Shown here piece after piece: positions 54,835 through 62,021 of a stretch of 64,000 bases of DNA. The notes under the pieces are model-generated. The model was not told the DNA's origin, ran no database searches, and saw only the letters and a list, made by a program, of their open reading frames with translations. The stretch is taken from NCBI GenBank assembly GCA_963720735.1, contig CAVRGL010000002.1, positions 62,001 through 126,000 on the forward strand, written 5' to 3'. Positions within the stretch are counted from its first letter, which is position 1, and each line of letters opens with the position of its first letter. This DNA comes from JBBRHQ01 sp963720735. Its GTDB lineage: Bacteria > Actinomycetota > Thermoleophilia > Solirubrobacterales > 70-9. The translations under genes were made by a program, and so were the position numbers.

Positions 54835-55240
54835 CCCCCTTCACCTCCGATGCCTGAAGGTCCCGAACTCCGCTGCCGCGGTGAATCTCGAGAACAGCCC
54901 GCCTCGCTGGGGTCATTTCCCGCGAGGAGCCGAGTCGCCGCGATCCGGCGCGCTCTCGCTTCGCCGATGCTCCTCGCGTCTGCGCTCAAAGTCCCTTACG
55001 GCATAGGCGATCTGACCAACTATGGCAGCATCGATCGCCGCAAAGCTTCCGATTACGACTGGGGACATGCTCTTGATTTTCCTCCGCCGCTGCCGTATTG
55101 CAACGGGTCGTGTCTGAGTTCTGACGCTGGCGCTCCGGCGCGTTTTTGCTCGGTGGGGGGCGCGGAATAGGTCAGCAACGGGGGGATGGCAATGCGTTGT
55201 TGCTTCAGTGCCCTCCGTTGTTGCTTCAGTGCCCTCCTTA
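54835..55240. other. Intergenic stretch with a 21-bp tandem duplication
   Basis: No gene is supported here. It contains GTTGTTGCTTCAGTGCCCTCC repeated exactly twice in tandem (55196-55216 and 55217-55237), directly before the transposase scrap. Local GC is lower than in the chromosomal genes. Confidence 0.6.
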
Positions 55241-55302
55241 TGGGGTGAGGGTGGAGCGGGTGATCTCAGACAATGGCGCCTGCTATCGCTCCAAGGCCGA
55301 TC
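55240..55302 (+). mobile_element. IS481-type transposase catalytic-core scrap
   Basis: About 20 codons read YGVRVERVISDNGACYRSKA, the second-aspartate block (SDNG) of the DDE integrase core in IS481/IS3-like transposases. Nothing upstream or downstream continues the protein, and no terminal repeats are visible. It is a fragment, joined within a few bases to a tatA remnant. Confidence 0.65.
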
Positions 55303-55314
55303 GCGAGGCATCCC

Positions 55315-55440
55315 GTACTCGGCCCGAGCCGCCTCCCGGACGTCGGAGCGGCGATCGGTCGAGGCTATCGCGAGTTCAGGGATGCCTTGGAGGGAAGAGA
55401 CGAACCTACCGACGATCGCGGGAACGCCCCCCCAAATTAG
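55315..55440 (+). pseudogene. tatA: tatA 3' fragment
   Basis: In a frame different from the transposase scrap, the codons from 55315 read VLGPSRLPDVGAAIGRGYRE followed by FRDALEGRDEPTDDRGN and a TAG at 55438. This is the amphipathic helix and acidic tail of a TatA/TatE twin-arginine translocase subunit (usual form FGPxRLPExGRxLGxGxREFKxxL). The transmembrane helix and start are missing, so it cannot work. Confidence 0.72.
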
Positions 55441-56228
55441 TTGCGGCCCGGGTGGGTGGTCGGACCACCCATCTCGCCCGGAGGGCCTCCCGTCAGCTGC
55501 CAGCCTCCAGTCACCTTCCTGGCCCTTCCGGAGCGTTGAATGGATGCCATGGCCGCGCTCACCGTGGGACGCCGCGCGGCGACCAATTCGCCCAGGATGG
55601 AGTGGCTCAGATCGATCGGGATCCGCGCGCCGTCCGGCCCAATCGTTCCGTAGCGATCGGCGAGAAGCCAGAGCATCATCAGCACGCGCGTCTCAACCTT
55701 CGGCTGCTGGACGATGGCCATGTTCACGGCAAGGTGCCGCGAGCGACGCACCGCGCGGACGACGATCTCCATTTGAATCTCGGGAAACGGGGAAACCCGC
55801 CTCGCAAAGCCGAGGTCCAGGATCGCGATCCTGCAGGGCTCGATCGCCTGCCATCGCGCCTGCCCGCCTTCGATCAGTCCGCTTTCGTTTCCCTGCCAGG
55901 GTCGCAGCAAGTCGCCGGTGGATAGCAACTCGGCGCCGGAGCGCCCGTCGAGTCCCAGGTGCCGAAGCATCGTGCCCGCCAGGATCAGCAGCCCGGGCCC
56001 CTGCCGCACCGCCGGCGTCCATTTCGGCTCCTCCCAAGCGCCCGGATAGACCGTCAACACCCGGGCCCGGCTGTGCGATCTCGCCTCGGCCAATCTGTCC
56101 TTCGCGAGCGTGTTCGCGAAACCGAGATCCTCATTGAGGATCGAAGTCACCTTCAGCCGGCGGAGCACCTTCGGTTGATCTCCACCCGAGGATGCGGTGC
56201 CGGCATCGGCAATCGAGGACACGACCAT
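55437..56228 (-). CDS. Crp/Fnr-type transcriptional regulator
   Basis: A 263-residue regulator. An N-terminal cNMP-binding-like beta barrel (residues about 20-160; LNEDLGFANTLAKDRLAEAR, VLTVYPGAWEEPKW, LLILAGTMLRHLGL) is joined by a helix to a C-terminal winged HTH (RIPIDLSHSILGELVAARRP, TVSAAMASIQRSGRARK, GGWQLTG). The cAMP-contact motif is not recognisable, so the effector is unknown. The start ATG 56228 is plausible but has no strong ribosome-binding site. The broken paralog at 54268-54834 shows that the pair arose by duplication inside or before the element. Confidence 0.8.
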   Translation of the reverse strand: MVVSSIADAGTASSGGDQPKVLRRLKVTSILNEDLGFANTLAKDRLAEARSHSRARVLTVYPGAWEEPKWTPAVRQGPGLLILAGTMLRHLGLDGRSGAELLSTGDLLRPWQGNESGLIEGGQARWQAIEPCRIAILDLGFARRVSPFPEIQMEIVVRAVRRSRHLAVNMAIVQQPKVETRVLMMLWLLADRYGTIGPDGARIPIDLSHSILGELVAARRPTVSAAMASIQRSGRARKVTGGWQLTGGPPGEMGGPTTHPGRN

Positions 56229-56267
56229 TCAAGCCTAGCCGCCCGGTCAGGAATCTGACAATCCACC

Positions 56268-56298
56268 TTGACAGGGGCACCAGCCACGGGTGTAGGAT
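56268..56298 (+). promoter_or_regulatory. Candidate promoter for the secreted protein at 56376
   Basis: TTGACA (56268-56273) is a perfect -35 box. TAGGAT (56293-56298) lies 19 bp on, or TGTAGG 17 bp on. The gene starts about 78 bp later. Call by sequence pattern only. Confidence 0.5.
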
Positions 56299-56375
56299 CA
56301 GCAACGGCGAAGCCACATCCCGGCACCGGGATACGGATGTGGCAGCACCACGGCTAGGGGAAAGGGACCGAGATA

Positions 56376-56816
56376 ATGTCACGAGCGAAGAAGGTAGGGA
56401 CGCTGCTGGCCATCGCGATTCTCGCCCTGGCGACCGCCAGCGTGGCGATGGGCAAATTCACCAAGGGGATCTATCGCAGCAAACCGCCGGCGAGCCGCGT
56501 CAACTACGTCGATTTCAGCTTCACGGCTACGAAGACGAAGGCCAGGACCGTTCGCTTCTATTACCGCAAGACCAACGCCTGCAGCAACGGGAACGCTGCC
56601 CTCGGCACCGAGGAGGTGTACGGCAATCCGGCCAGTGCGATCAACCGCGCCGGCAAGTTCAGCATCCATGTCACCAACGCTGCCGGCAGCAAGCTCAACA
56701 TCACCGGCAAGGTGACCGGACGCAAGGCCTCGGGCACGCTGCGCGATCGCTTCACCGTGGGGAGCGTCCACTGCGACACCAAAGCGATGCGCTGGACGGC
56801 CCGCCACCTGGGGTAG
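56376..56816 (+). CDS. Secreted hypothetical protein (element cargo)
   Basis: A 146-residue exported protein with a signal peptide (KKVGTLLAIAILALATASVA, residues about 5-24) and a beta-rich mature part with two cysteines (NACSNGN, HCDTK). VDFSFTATKTKARTVRFYYR and KLNITGKVTGRKASGTLRDR are strand-like blocks seen in similar thermoleophilian exported proteins. A good promoter lies upstream. It is the clearest intact cargo gene of the element. Confidence 0.7.
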   Translation: MSRAKKVGTLLAIAILALATASVAMGKFTKGIYRSKPPASRVNYVDFSFTATKTKARTVRFYYRKTNACSNGNAALGTEEVYGNPASAINRAGKFSIHVTNAAGSKLNITGKVTGRKASGTLRDRFTVGSVHCDTKAMRWTARHLG

Positions 56817-56852
56817 CCGGAGGCTCGCGACGGCAAAGCTGGTGAGTCTTCG

Positions 56853-58253
56853 ATGGAGTGCGCATATGGGACATCACGTCGGCGACGACGGGAATCGCTC
56901 GTTAGATGGTGGCGGCGTGCAGCCATAGCAGTCAGTGCCTCAGCGTTGCTCTTGTTGGCGGCTCCATCGCTGGCCGGCGCCTCTGTGTTCTCCGTCAAGG
57001 TGTCACCAACGACGCTCTATCTCGAGCAGGTCATAGACAACTCCAACCCACCCCAGATCTACCTCGGCAACAACCCTGAGGTCGATTAGACGGTCACTGT
57101 GGGTTCGGTCGATCCGGCATGCATTTGGAATCCCGGTATGCCGGACGCTTCCCTTAACTGGGGCGTCGATGAAGCAGTCCGCTACCTGGGTAACTCCTAC
57201 TTCCTGAGCCCCGGTGTCCTGCTTGGACCCGGCGATCCCGTTCCGACCACCAAGAAGGGATTCGAATACCCCTACGCCGAGTCGGCCGCAGGAACGAAGC
57301 CCATTCATCAGCCGAAGTTCCTTGGAACGGCAGGCCTGAAATTCATCTTCACCTGTGGTGAATCGTTGACGAGCAAGATCGTAAACGTGAAGATCTACCT
57401 TCTACCCCAGGGGTGGAAGGCCCCCGATACCGCCAAGCAGGTCCAAGGCCTCAAGAGGGCCAGAGCGGTCCTGCGGGGGGATCGCCGGCGGATGCAGGCG
57501 GCGATCAAGGACCTAAACGACAAGAACTCGGTCTTCTGCGGTGTCTCCGGCTTGCTGCTTGAGCCCTCGGATCTCCCCGAGGGCCTCGGAGAGGGCTGGG
57601 ATGAGGCCTGCGATCACATCCCCGACCTCGTCAAGGCCTACCTCGACGCCGACCGAAGCTCAACTACAACTCGAAGATGATCAAGAAGCTAGATGCCGAG
57701 ATCGGGGCGCTGGAGAAGCAGTTCACCGCCGACCGGCCGATCGAAACGAGCCATTTCGCAAGCGCCTCCTCGCATCCACGCTCACCTCGCCAGCGCAGGG
57801 CACCGCGCCCGCTGGCCGCACTCGGCAAAGCCCGCAAGAGGGCCCTGGCCGCGATGGTGGCGCTGACCAATGCGATCGCCAAGGGCAAGCTCGGCCAGAC
57901 CAAGAGCCTCGCCAAGAGCGCCGCAGCCAGATACGCCGCCCTCCCCAAGGCCTGCGGCGCCGTCAAGTCCTATCTGAAGAGAGCCGGTCTCGGCGGGTGG
58001 GCCAGCCGTGGCGAGATCCTCCGGGCGCTGAAGCGACTGAACGCCAAGCGATTGGCTCGCCTCGGCGGTCTCCTTCGCGCGGGCACTTCACATCAAGCCC
58101 GCTCAGATGAAGAAGCTGATCCGCAAGGCCGAGGTGGTCCCCAAGTCGACGGTCAGGGCAACCGGGCTCACCGACCTCTTCTGCAGCCCCAAGCTGGACG
58201 CCATCGATCGCTCCCTGGCCTCAACTTTCCGCAAGCTGGCGGGGGCTCTTTAG
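56853..58253 (+). pseudogene. Secreted hypothetical protein broken by one nonsense and two frameshift lesions
   Basis: An ATG at 56853 begins a signal peptide (WWRRAAIAVSASALLLLAAP) and a mature N-terminus with VSPTTLYLEQVIDN. A TAG at 57087 stops it, yet the same frame resumes at once (TVTVGSVDPACIWNPGMPDA) to 57680. There a shifted frame continues (KLNYNSKMIKKLDAEIGALE, LAAMVALTNAIAKGK, ACGAVKSYLKRAG). A second shift near 58085 leads to HIKPAQMKKLIRKAEVVPKS and LAGAL, ending at TAG 58251. Read together, it is one ancestral protein of about 465 residues with a helical, Lys-rich C-terminal half. Its family is unknown. Confidence 0.72.
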
Positions 58254-58359
58254 GCACCCCTGCGCCGGCGTCGCAGCTAGGCCAGTACTCCACGGACGGT
58301 TGATGGCTATCGCGGCCCCAACCGCTTGCAAAAGCCGATTCCGCCCTGGAATGAGAAGC

Positions 58360-58400
58360 GCGCCCGACAGGATTCGAACCTGTGACCTTCGGTTTCGTAG
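58360..58400 (-). repeat. attL-like direct repeat inside tRNA-Arg
   Basis: The 41 bp from the tRNA 3' end through the anticodon loop are identical to 51821-51861. The repeat ends sharply within the anticodon loop/stem boundary. Confidence 0.88.
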
Positions 58401-58432
58401 ACCGACGCTCTATCCAACTGAGCTACGGGCGC
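58360..58432 (-). tRNA. tRNA-Arg (anticodon ACG)
   Basis: A 73-nt cloverleaf on the minus strand folds perfectly. The acceptor stem is GCGCCCG/CGGGCGC, the D arm GCTC...GAGC, the anticodon stem TCGGT/ACCGA with loop CTACGAA (anticodon ACG), and the T arm ACAGG TTCGAAT CCTGT. CCA is not encoded. Its 3' 41 nt are duplicated at 51821-51861, marking it as the attachment site of the element. Confidence 0.97.
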
Positions 58433-58479
58433 GGGGCCGGCGGAGCGATTCTACGAGAGCCCCGGCGGCCGCGTTTCCC

Positions 58480-58932
58480 TCATGCGTTGTCGTTGAGGAA
58501 GAGGTTGCAGCCCGCGGCGTTCGCTTCGCCCGCGATGGTCGAGGCGGTGTCGTAGGCCTTATCGGCTCCGGCTTGGTCGCCCTTGCTGGCGAGGTAATCC
58601 CCCTTCTCCTGCCACTGGTTTGCGTTGTCTGCGTCGTTCTGGCAATCGTCATCGTCGTTGCCGTGCTCCCAGGCGCCGGTCTGCATGGCCGCAACTGTTC
58701 CGCCGGCGATGACCCGGATCGGGCGCACTCCCTCGCCAAGGCGAGAGATCGCCGGGGTGGTCACGGTCGGCTGTGCGGGAGGTGTGTTGGTGAGGGTCGC
58801 GGCGCGGTGCTGGTGTGCCCTGGCGTGCTTGTGTGCCTTGCCGTGCGAGGCCGCGGTGGCTGGGCCGACCGCGACGGCGGTCAGAGCGAGTGCCGCGAGG
58901 GCGGCGATGGCGAGTTGCTTGACGCGGGTCAT
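58480..58932 (-). CDS. Secreted acidic/His-rich hypothetical protein
   Basis: A 150-residue exported protein. ATG 58932 follows GGAGACGAA and starts the signal peptide (MTRVKQLAIAALAALALTAV). The mature part has a His-rich stretch (KAHKHARAHQHRAATL), a Pro/Thr linker and an acidic C-terminus (NDDDDCQNDADNANQ; CNLFLNDNA) with two cysteines. Metal binding by the His or Asp clusters is possible but unproven. It is just outside the element, upstream of the tRNA on the same strand. Confidence 0.68.
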   Translation of the reverse strand: MTRVKQLAIAALAALALTAVAVGPATAASHGKAHKHARAHQHRAATLTNTPPAQPTVTTPAISRLGEGVRPIRVIAGGTVAAMQTGAWEHGNDDDDCQNDADNANQWQEKGDYLASKGDQAGADKAYDTASTIAGEANAAGCNLFLNDNA

Positions 58933-59039
58933 TTCGTCTCCTTGGGTGGGGTGATTGACCCGGCCATCGTCGGCCCCGCCGCCATCCCCCGGAAGCCACC
59001 CCAGGGACCAAGCTCCTACACCCCCCCCGCCCCGGAGGT

Positions 59040-59613
59040 TCAGCGCCGGCGCTTGTGGACGACCACCGCGACGTTGACCCGTCCGTTCCCCTCCGAGAAC
59101 AGCCCGCAGGAGGTGCCGTTGCCCACTGCCAGCCCGAGCGGAACGCTGCACTCTGGCGATGAGGTGACGTCCTTGAGCGCCGCCGTCTCGTAGGCGAAGA
59201 CCATGTCGCCGAAGGTCGCCAGGCCCAGCAGGTCGCCGCGCTTCACCCGGATATTGGTCGCAAACCGCGGTGCGCTGTGCGCGGGGATCTGCTCTTTGCG
59301 ACTGCGAGCGACCAGCTTGTATTGGCCGCGGGTCCGCGTGTGGCGGAAAACCCAGAGCTGAGCTCGGACCGGAGATGCGGTCGTGTTGCGAGATCTCCAG
59401 GAGGTGATCCTCCATTTCCCGGCCGGCACGGCGTAGGAGGGCGAACCGGCGGCGCTCCTCGTCTGGAAGCCATGACAGCCCGTGCAGCTTTCACCGGCAG
59501 GGGTGTTCGCCGGCGCGAGACTGCCAAGCGTCTTCGCGGGAGCGGCGGGTGCCAGGGCGAGAGTCGCCGAGCAGGCTGCGAACGCAACGCAAAGCAGCCG
59601 GCCGGGGCTTCAT
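59040..59613 (-). CDS. Secreted hypothetical protein, probable frameshift near start
   Basis: From GTG 59429 the frame encodes 129 residues (WRITSWRSRN, IRVKRGDLLGLATFGD, GRVNVAVVVHKRR), the core of an actinobacterial beta-sandwich exported family. The same frame is open further upstream and reads LLCVAFAACSATLALAPAAP then TLGSLAPANTPAGESCTGCHGF, a good signal peptide and mature N-terminus without a start codon. ATG 59613, which overlaps the cupin stop (ATGA), is one base out of frame. Removing one C from the CCCC run at about 59604-59607 joins them. CTGCH is more likely a disulfide pair than a haem site. Confidence 0.65.
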
Positions 59614-60143
59614 CGGGCCTCGCCCAAGTGGAGCATCGGGTGATCGAGTCCGTGCTGCTCGCAGAGCCGCGGCACGCTCTCGGGGTCCATCTCCAAGCCG
59701 TAGCGGGCTGCAAGCTCGCCCATGCGAGCGGGATCGAAGTCCGGGGACGCGACAAGATCCGCCATCTCTTCGAAGTAATGCTCGAAGCCCCCGGGCGAGA
59801 TGATCTCGAGGATCCGGCAGGGTGAGTCGTCTGGGTTCCAGAAGGTGTGCCACTGGTTTCGCGGCTTGAAAGCGAGGTCGCCGACCTCTGCATAGACGAC
59901 CTCGTTTCCAAGCTGGGCGCCCATCCGGCCCTCGACTACAAAGCTGTACTCGTCCTCGCGCGAGTGGCGATGGAGCGGGGCGACGAGGGTCAGCGGAGGG
60001 ATCGGGTGCTCGACCAGCGAGAAGCCGCCACCCGTCTCCTCGGTCCAGGCCATGAAGCGGACTCCGACCGACTGCAGGTCGACCGACTTGCCCTCGGCGG
60101 GCCCGATGATGCGCGGTCCCTGCGATGCGTCGAAGCGCTTCAT
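59610..60143 (-). CDS. Cupin-domain protein
   Basis: A 177-residue cupin. Metal-binding motif 1 is LHRHSREDEYSFVVEG (HxH...E) and motif 2 is PRNQWHTFWNPDD with the third His. This type is usually a small-molecule dioxygenase, isomerase or sensor; substrate is unknown. It sits in the middle of a tight operon: it starts inside the stop of the DUF5519 gene (ATGA at 60140-60143), and its own stop overlaps the ATG of the next gene at 59613. Confidence 0.88.
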   Translation of the reverse strand: MKRFDASQGPRIIGPAEGKSVDLQSVGVRFMAWTEETGGGFSLVEHPIPPLTLVAPLHRHSREDEYSFVVEGRMGAQLGNEVVYAEVGDLAFKPRNQWHTFWNPDDSPCRILEIISPGGFEHYFEEMADLVASPDFDPARMGELAARYGLEMDPESVPRLCEQHGLDHPMLHLGEAR

Positions 60144-60499
60144 CGGCGGGCGCCACCAGCATCTTTCGTCGCCTGCCGCTCGTGGACCGTGCGCGCGTGC
60201 TCCCAGCGCTCGCGCAGGAACTCGATCGCCCTCTGCGCCGCAGCGGCGTCATCGAGGCGAATTGTCACCCAGCCCGACTCCGGCGGGGTCCAGCGGTGAC
60301 GCTCCGCCTCGCCCCGCTCGACCAGCCGGCGCTTCTGCTCAGGCGGCAACGGCATGTCGAGGGTCGCCGGCGGGTGAAGGTGGCCCAGCTCGCGGCGGCC
60401 GACCAGGAACCGGGTCGAGCCGAAGCGCCCCTCGCCCGTGCTCACCCCATCCCACGAACTCACCTCTCGGACCAGGCTATCTCCGACATCGGCGATCAC
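60140..60499 (-). CDS. DUF5519 (luciferase-like) family protein
   Basis: A 119-residue protein with the DUF5519 pattern: RFLVGRRELGHLHPPATLDM (the GHLH block), RRLVERGEAERHRWTPPESG and WVTIRL. The name luciferase family is historical and no light reaction is implied. It is the first gene of the coupled DUF5519-cupin-secreted protein operon. ATG 60499. Confidence 0.83.
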   Translation of the reverse strand: MIADVGDSLVREVSSWDGVSTGEGRFGSTRFLVGRRELGHLHPPATLDMPLPPEQKRRLVERGEAERHRWTPPESGWVTIRLDDAAAAQRAIEFLRERWEHARTVHERQATKDAGGARR

Positions 60500-60636
60500 A
60501 TGACCAGCCTAGCCAGCCGAACTGCACGTTAGGACCGCATAGCGGACCGAAGGTGAAGTTCGGCGCGGAGGCCGCCGAGCCGGCTACGGATGCTCGCTAG
60601 CCTCGGCGGCAGCGAAATGCGAGCGAAGGAGACGGG

Positions 60637-61287
60637 ATGAAGGTTGCTGTGCTGGGCACGGGCGGGGTTGGGCAGACGATCGCAACAAAGCTGGTCGAGC
60701 TCGGCCACGAGGTGACGATGGGATCGCGCAGCGCCGGCAACGAGGCGGCGGCGGCGTGGGTCGAGGCGGCAGGGGGCGGAGCGGGGCACGGGACCTTCGC
60801 CGAAGCCGCCGCGGCGGGCGAGATCGTCTTCAACTGCACCGCCGGCACGGCATCGCTCGAGGCCCTCGAGGCGGCCGGGGCGGAGAACCTCGAGGGCAAG
60901 GTGCTGGTCGACGTCTCAAACCCACTCGACTTCTCCAAGGGGATGCCGCCGACGCTCAGCGTCTGCAACGACGAGAGCCTCGCCGAGCAGATCCAGGCCG
61001 CCCACCCCCGGGCCAGGGTCGTCAAGGCCCTGAACACGGTGAACGCCGCGATCATGGTCGATCCCGGCTCGCTCCCCGAGCCGACCGCGATCTTCGTCGC
61101 CGGCAATGACGAGGGCGCCAAGCAGGAGGTCGGCGCCCTGCTCCGCGCCTTCGGCTGGCCGCAGGAGTCGATCCTCGACCTCGGCGAGATCGGCGCAGCC
61201 CGGGGCATGGAGATGTACCTGCCGCTGTGGCTGGGGATGATGGGCGCGCTCGACACGCCCGCCTTCAACGTCCGGGTCGTGCGCTGA
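60637..61287 (+). CDS. F420-dependent NADP oxidoreductase-like protein
   Basis: A 216-residue Rossmann protein of the NADPH:F420 reductase/NPD group. The dinucleotide motif is AVLGTGGVGQTIATKLVELG; TMGSRSAGN is the NADP-phosphate site, NCTAGTASLEAL and VLVDVSNPLDFSKG (in part) follow, and VVKALNTVNAAIM is a family block. It probably moves hydride between NADP and F420 or a related cofactor. ATG 60637 has AAGGAGA upstream. It stands alone. Confidence 0.88.
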   Translation: MKVAVLGTGGVGQTIATKLVELGHEVTMGSRSAGNEAAAAWVEAAGGGAGHGTFAEAAAAGEIVFNCTAGTASLEALEAAGAENLEGKVLVDVSNPLDFSKGMPPTLSVCNDESLAEQIQAAHPRARVVKALNTVNAAIMVDPGSLPEPTAIFVAGNDEGAKQEVGALLRAFGWPQESILDLGEIGAARGMEMYLPLWLGMMGALDTPAFNVRVVR

Positions 61288-61302
61288 CGCCGCTTCCGGC
61301 GC

Positions 61303-61983
61303 CTAGCTGGTCGGCTTGACGCGGAAGCCGTTGCCGTGCGGCCCGCGGCGGAACTTCGCCGTCTGCGGGTTCACCTGCCAGGGGTTCGGCAGGCGGCCGC
61401 CGGGGAAGGCGAGGAACTTGGTGAACAGCGATGAAGCGCGGGCGCAGGTCAGGCCGTTCTTCTGCAGCAGGATGATCCAGTAGTTGCCCTTCGGAAGCTG
61501 CAGCTTGCCGATGTGGTCGTTGTGGAGGACCCGGAAGGTGGCCGGGCAGAACCGCCCGTTCTTCGGGTGGCGACCGCCGCCGCCTCCACCACCACCGCCG
61601 CCGCCGTTTCGCTTCACGGCAAATCCGACCCCCGGGCTCTGCACGAACGCTCGCTTCGCGGCGCTGATCCGGTAGCCGCGGGGCAGCTTGCCGTCGAAGT
61701 CCTCGAGGAAACGGGTGAAGAGCTTCGAGGCCGCGGTGCAGCTCGGCCTGCCGCTGGAAAGGATGGTGATCTGGTAGCTCCCCGCCGGAAGCGACATCCG
61801 CCCGACGTGGTCGTTGTGGAGGACACGGAAGGTCCCCGGGCACTGGACCCGCGCGGCGGAGGCTTTGCCGGCGTTGATCGCAAGCAGCAGCATCGCCGCC
61901 GCGGTCACCAGCGCGAGAAGCCCCGTGACCCGCAGGCCTGTCCCTGTCCTTGCGAAGGAGGTCTCCCCACCCACGGCGCGCAC
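61303..61983 (-). CDS. Secreted two-repeat hypothetical protein
   Basis: A 226-residue exported protein with a signal peptide (LLALVTAAAMLLLAINAG, about residues 19-36). Two repeats follow: CPGTFRVLHNDHVGRMSLPA...SCTAASKLFTRFLEDF and CPATFRVLHNDHIGKLQLPK...TCARASSLFTKFLAFP. They are joined by a 12-Gly linker (61580-61610) and each has one Cys pair. The gene lies 38 bp after pyruvate kinase on the same strand and may be co-transcribed. Function is unknown. Confidence 0.72.
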   Translation of the reverse strand: MRAVGGETSFARTGTGLRVTGLLALVTAAAMLLLAINAGKASAARVQCPGTFRVLHNDHVGRMSLPAGSYQITILSSGRPSCTAASKLFTRFLEDFDGKLPRGYRISAAKRAFVQSPGVGFAVKRNGGGGGGGGGGGRHPKNGRFCPATFRVLHNDHIGKLQLPKGNYWIILLQKNGLTCARASSLFTKFLAFPGGRLPNPWQVNPQTAKFRRGPHGNGFRVKPTS

Positions 61984-62021
61984 ATATTAACTGTTGTCAT
62001 GGCGTCAGGGGGACCGGGCGC

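Larger units (their letters stand above)
51821..58400. mobile_element. Decayed integrative element in tRNA-Arg(ACG)
   Basis: The stretch is bounded by 41-bp direct repeats, one inside an intact tRNA-Arg gene and one a bare copy of the tRNA 3' end, the usual scar of tyrosine-recombinase integration. The tRNA lies on the minus strand with its 3' end facing the element, as expected. Contents are a DUF2283-containing gene pair, a broken DUF3631 ATPase gene, iterons, a small phage-like CDS, two Crp/Fnr paralogs (one broken), an IS481 scrap joined to a tatA scrap, one intact secreted protein and one broken secreted protein. No integrase, excisionase or transfer gene was found, so it is probably immobile. 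Confidence 0.8.

Noticed and set aside
55196..55237. Tandem 21-bp repeat as a CRISPR start
   Set aside because: Only two copies, no spacers between them, and no cas genes in the window.
56192..56845. Plus-strand frame overlapping the secreted gene at 56376
   Set aside because: Gln/Arg-rich out-of-frame reading of the real gene without a signal or motif.
59040..59613. CTGCH as a cytochrome c haem site
   Set aside because: The surrounding family has a two-Cys disulfide at this place and nothing else in the protein resembles a cytochrome c.
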